Positions 30,708-31,841 of a DNA stretch of 31,841 nucleotides are shown piece after piece. Below the pieces are notes generated by a model. It made no database searches, had not been told where the DNA came from, and saw nothing but the letters and a program-made list of their open reading frames with translations. Position 1 is the first letter of the stretch. Each line of letters begins with the position of its first letter. The position numbers and the translations under genes were made by a program. Source of the stretch: JBOFGK01 sp051649085 (GTDB lineage: Bacteria > Bacillota_I > Bacilli_A > UBA3375); contig JBOFGK010000031.1 in the NCBI GenBank assembly GCA_051649085.1, forward strand, positions 1 to 31,841, in the 5' to 3' direction.

Positions 30708-31841
30708 TTTATACTTACATATCCCTTTTTGTAAGTATATTTGTGCTTATTGCGATTTTACGAAAAAATATATCCAAAAACAAGATACACGTAAATATGT
30801 GGAAAATGTTATCGAAGAATGGCGGTTGAAATTTAATGGCTCAACTGATTCGAAACATGGCTTAGAAACTAAAGTAAAACTGCAAACAATTTATATTGGT
30901 GGTGGAACACCAAGTGCTTTACCACTTGATGAATTAGAAGTGCTTTTAACCTTTATTGAGCGAAATGTCGAATTAGTTGAAGATTATGAATATACATTTG
31001 AATGCAATCCAGATGATATAACTTTGGAACTCTTAATGCTTTTAAAACGTTGTAAAGTCAATCGTTTAAGTATTGGCATTCAAACTCTTAATCAAGAAAT
31101 ACTTTTAAAACTTAAACGAAATGTAACAATTTTAGAAATTGAACGAGGAATTGCGACTGCATGTGAGCATTTTGCGAATGTTTCAGTTGATTTGATGTAT
31201 AATTTACCTAGGCAATCTTTGACTGATATTGAAAATTCACTTGAATTTATAAGTAAATATAACATTAAACATATCTCTTATTATAGTTTGATTTTAGAAA
31301 AAAATACAATTCTTGATACTCAAAAATTCAAATTGTGGAATGAAGAAAAAGAATTGAAAGTCTATGAATATTTACGTGATCGTCTAGCTGAGTTAGGATT
31401 TAATCAATATGAAATTTCTAATTATGCACAAGTTGGATTTGAATCGAAACATAACCAAGTATATTGGCATAATCAAGAGTACTACGCACTAGGGATTGGA
31501 GCAAGTGGTTATGAACAAAGAACTAGATATACAAATACATCATCATTGCAAACATATTATACGAAAATTGCTAGTCAGCAACTACCAATTTATGAAACAG
31601 AAGCAATTTCAAGTGAAAGTTTTTTAGAAGAAAAAATTATGTTAGGGCTCAGACTTAGAACAGGAGTTGAACTGACAGAAGAAATTATTTCTAAATTAGA
31701 TTTAGATAAAAGAAAATTTTCGGTTGATGCTAATTATTTAAGGATAACCGATGAATATGTATATCAGAGTAATGAATTAATAATAGAAATGATTGAACAA
31801 ATTTGTGAGTTATGGAGGCAAGATGCAAAGCTTTTTTCTTG
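30697..31841 (+). CDS. hemW: HemW-like radical SAM protein, 3' end beyond the window
   Basis: The frame is open from ATG 30697 to the window end (381 codons visible). The N-terminus MVNSLYLHIPFCKYICAYCDF carries the radical SAM cysteines C12, C16 and C19 in CxxxCxxC followed by DF, the HemW form. YIGGGTPSAL, the FECNPDDI segment, RLSIGIQTLNQEIL, VDLMYNLPRQS, HISYYSLILE, YEISNYAQ, KHNQVYWHNQEYYALGIGASGY and the C-terminal EEKIMLGLRLRTGV follow in family order. HemW binds heme and a 4Fe-4S cluster and is thought to be a heme chaperone rather than a coproporphyrinogen oxidase, although it is often annotated hemN. AAGGAA lies seven bases before the start. The visible length suggests that only the last few codons are missing. 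Confidence 0.93.
   Translation, partial: MVNSLYLHIPFCKYICAYCDFTKKYIQKQDTRKYVENVIEEWRLKFNGSTDSKHGLETKVKLQTIYIGGGTPSALPLDELEVLLTFIERNVELVEDYEYTFECNPDDITLELLMLLKRCKVNRLSIGIQTLNQEILLKLKRNVTILEIERGIATACEHFANVSVDLMYNLPRQSLTDIENSLEFISKYNIKHISYYSLILEKNTILDTQKFKLWNEEKELKVYEYLRDRLAELGFNQYEISNYAQVGFESKHNQVYWHNQEYYALGIGASGYEQRTRYTNTSSLQTYYTKIASQQLPIYETEAISSESFLEEKIMLGLRLRTGVELTEEIISKLDLDKRKFSVDANYLRITDEYVYQSNELIIEMIEQICELWRQDAKLFS
31823..31841 (+). CDS. Possible start of the next gene
   Basis: ATG at 31823 is preceded by TATGGAGG (31811-31818) with a four-base gap, inside the end of hemW. Only six codons (MQSFFL) are visible. It is offered because the operon uses overlapping starts of this kind throughout. 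Confidence 0.25.

Noticed and set aside
1..31841. CRISPR arrays, tRNA or rRNA genes, insertion sequences, prophage
   Set aside because: I saw no regularly spaced repeats, no tRNA-like cloverleaf or rRNA sequence, and no transposase or phage protein in any frame inspected.

Overview
The window is AT-rich DNA (roughly one third G+C by eye) from a low-GC Gram-positive bacterium. Shine-Dalgarno sites are strong, TGA is used as a stop, and the genes are ordinary Firmicutes genes (gap-yneF, glmU-prs-pth, secA-prfB, ftsEX). LytR-CpsA-Psr wall enzymes, a SEDS glycan polymerase and an InlB-repeat surface protein show that it has a cell wall. The overall look fits Erysipelotrichia or a neighbouring lineage, but that placement is an inference from gene content, not a database match.

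Layout. 1-1428: 3' end of an InlB B-repeat surface protein, followed by a bidirectional terminator. 1603-2503 (minus): an SDR oxidoreductase with a decayed gene remnant downstream. 2635-7451: a heat-shock operon headed by an AbiEi-type winged-helix gene rather than hrcA, then grpE, dnaK, a membrane-anchored J-domain gene and dnaJ. 7501-8234: a TM2-domain membrane protein. 8276-11857: phosphate transport operon pstC-pstA-pstB-phoU without pstS. 11944-13276: gap-yneF. 13388-17482: two paralogous LCP enzymes flanking a frameshifted GH18 glycosidase. 17532-20662: glmU-prs-pth behind a consensus promoter and a structured leader. 20733-22368: a two-gene ABC transporter. 22488-23537: long-form hpf and a DUF2752 membrane protein. 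23647-31841: secA-prfB-ftsE-ftsX-SEDS-small ORF-hemW, tightly packed or overlapping and cut by the window end.

Much of the window serves envelope growth and protein homeostasis. GlmU makes UDP-GlcNAc, the SEDS protein polymerises glycan, FtsEX regulates wall hydrolysis at division, LCP enzymes attach polymers to peptidoglycan, SecA exports proteins, and DnaK/DnaJ/GrpE with HPF handle stress.

The least ordinary observations are: the AbiEi-type regulator at the head of the dnaK operon, whose promoter is bracketed by a 19-bp imperfect direct repeat; the tail-anchored J protein; FtsE with about 150 extra N-terminal residues; PstA with a large predicted external insert; a probable single-base deletion in the GH18 gene; and the 5' leader of glmU, whose first bases can pair with a segment near its end. 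All are read by eye from the sequence, and none has been tested by search or folding software.
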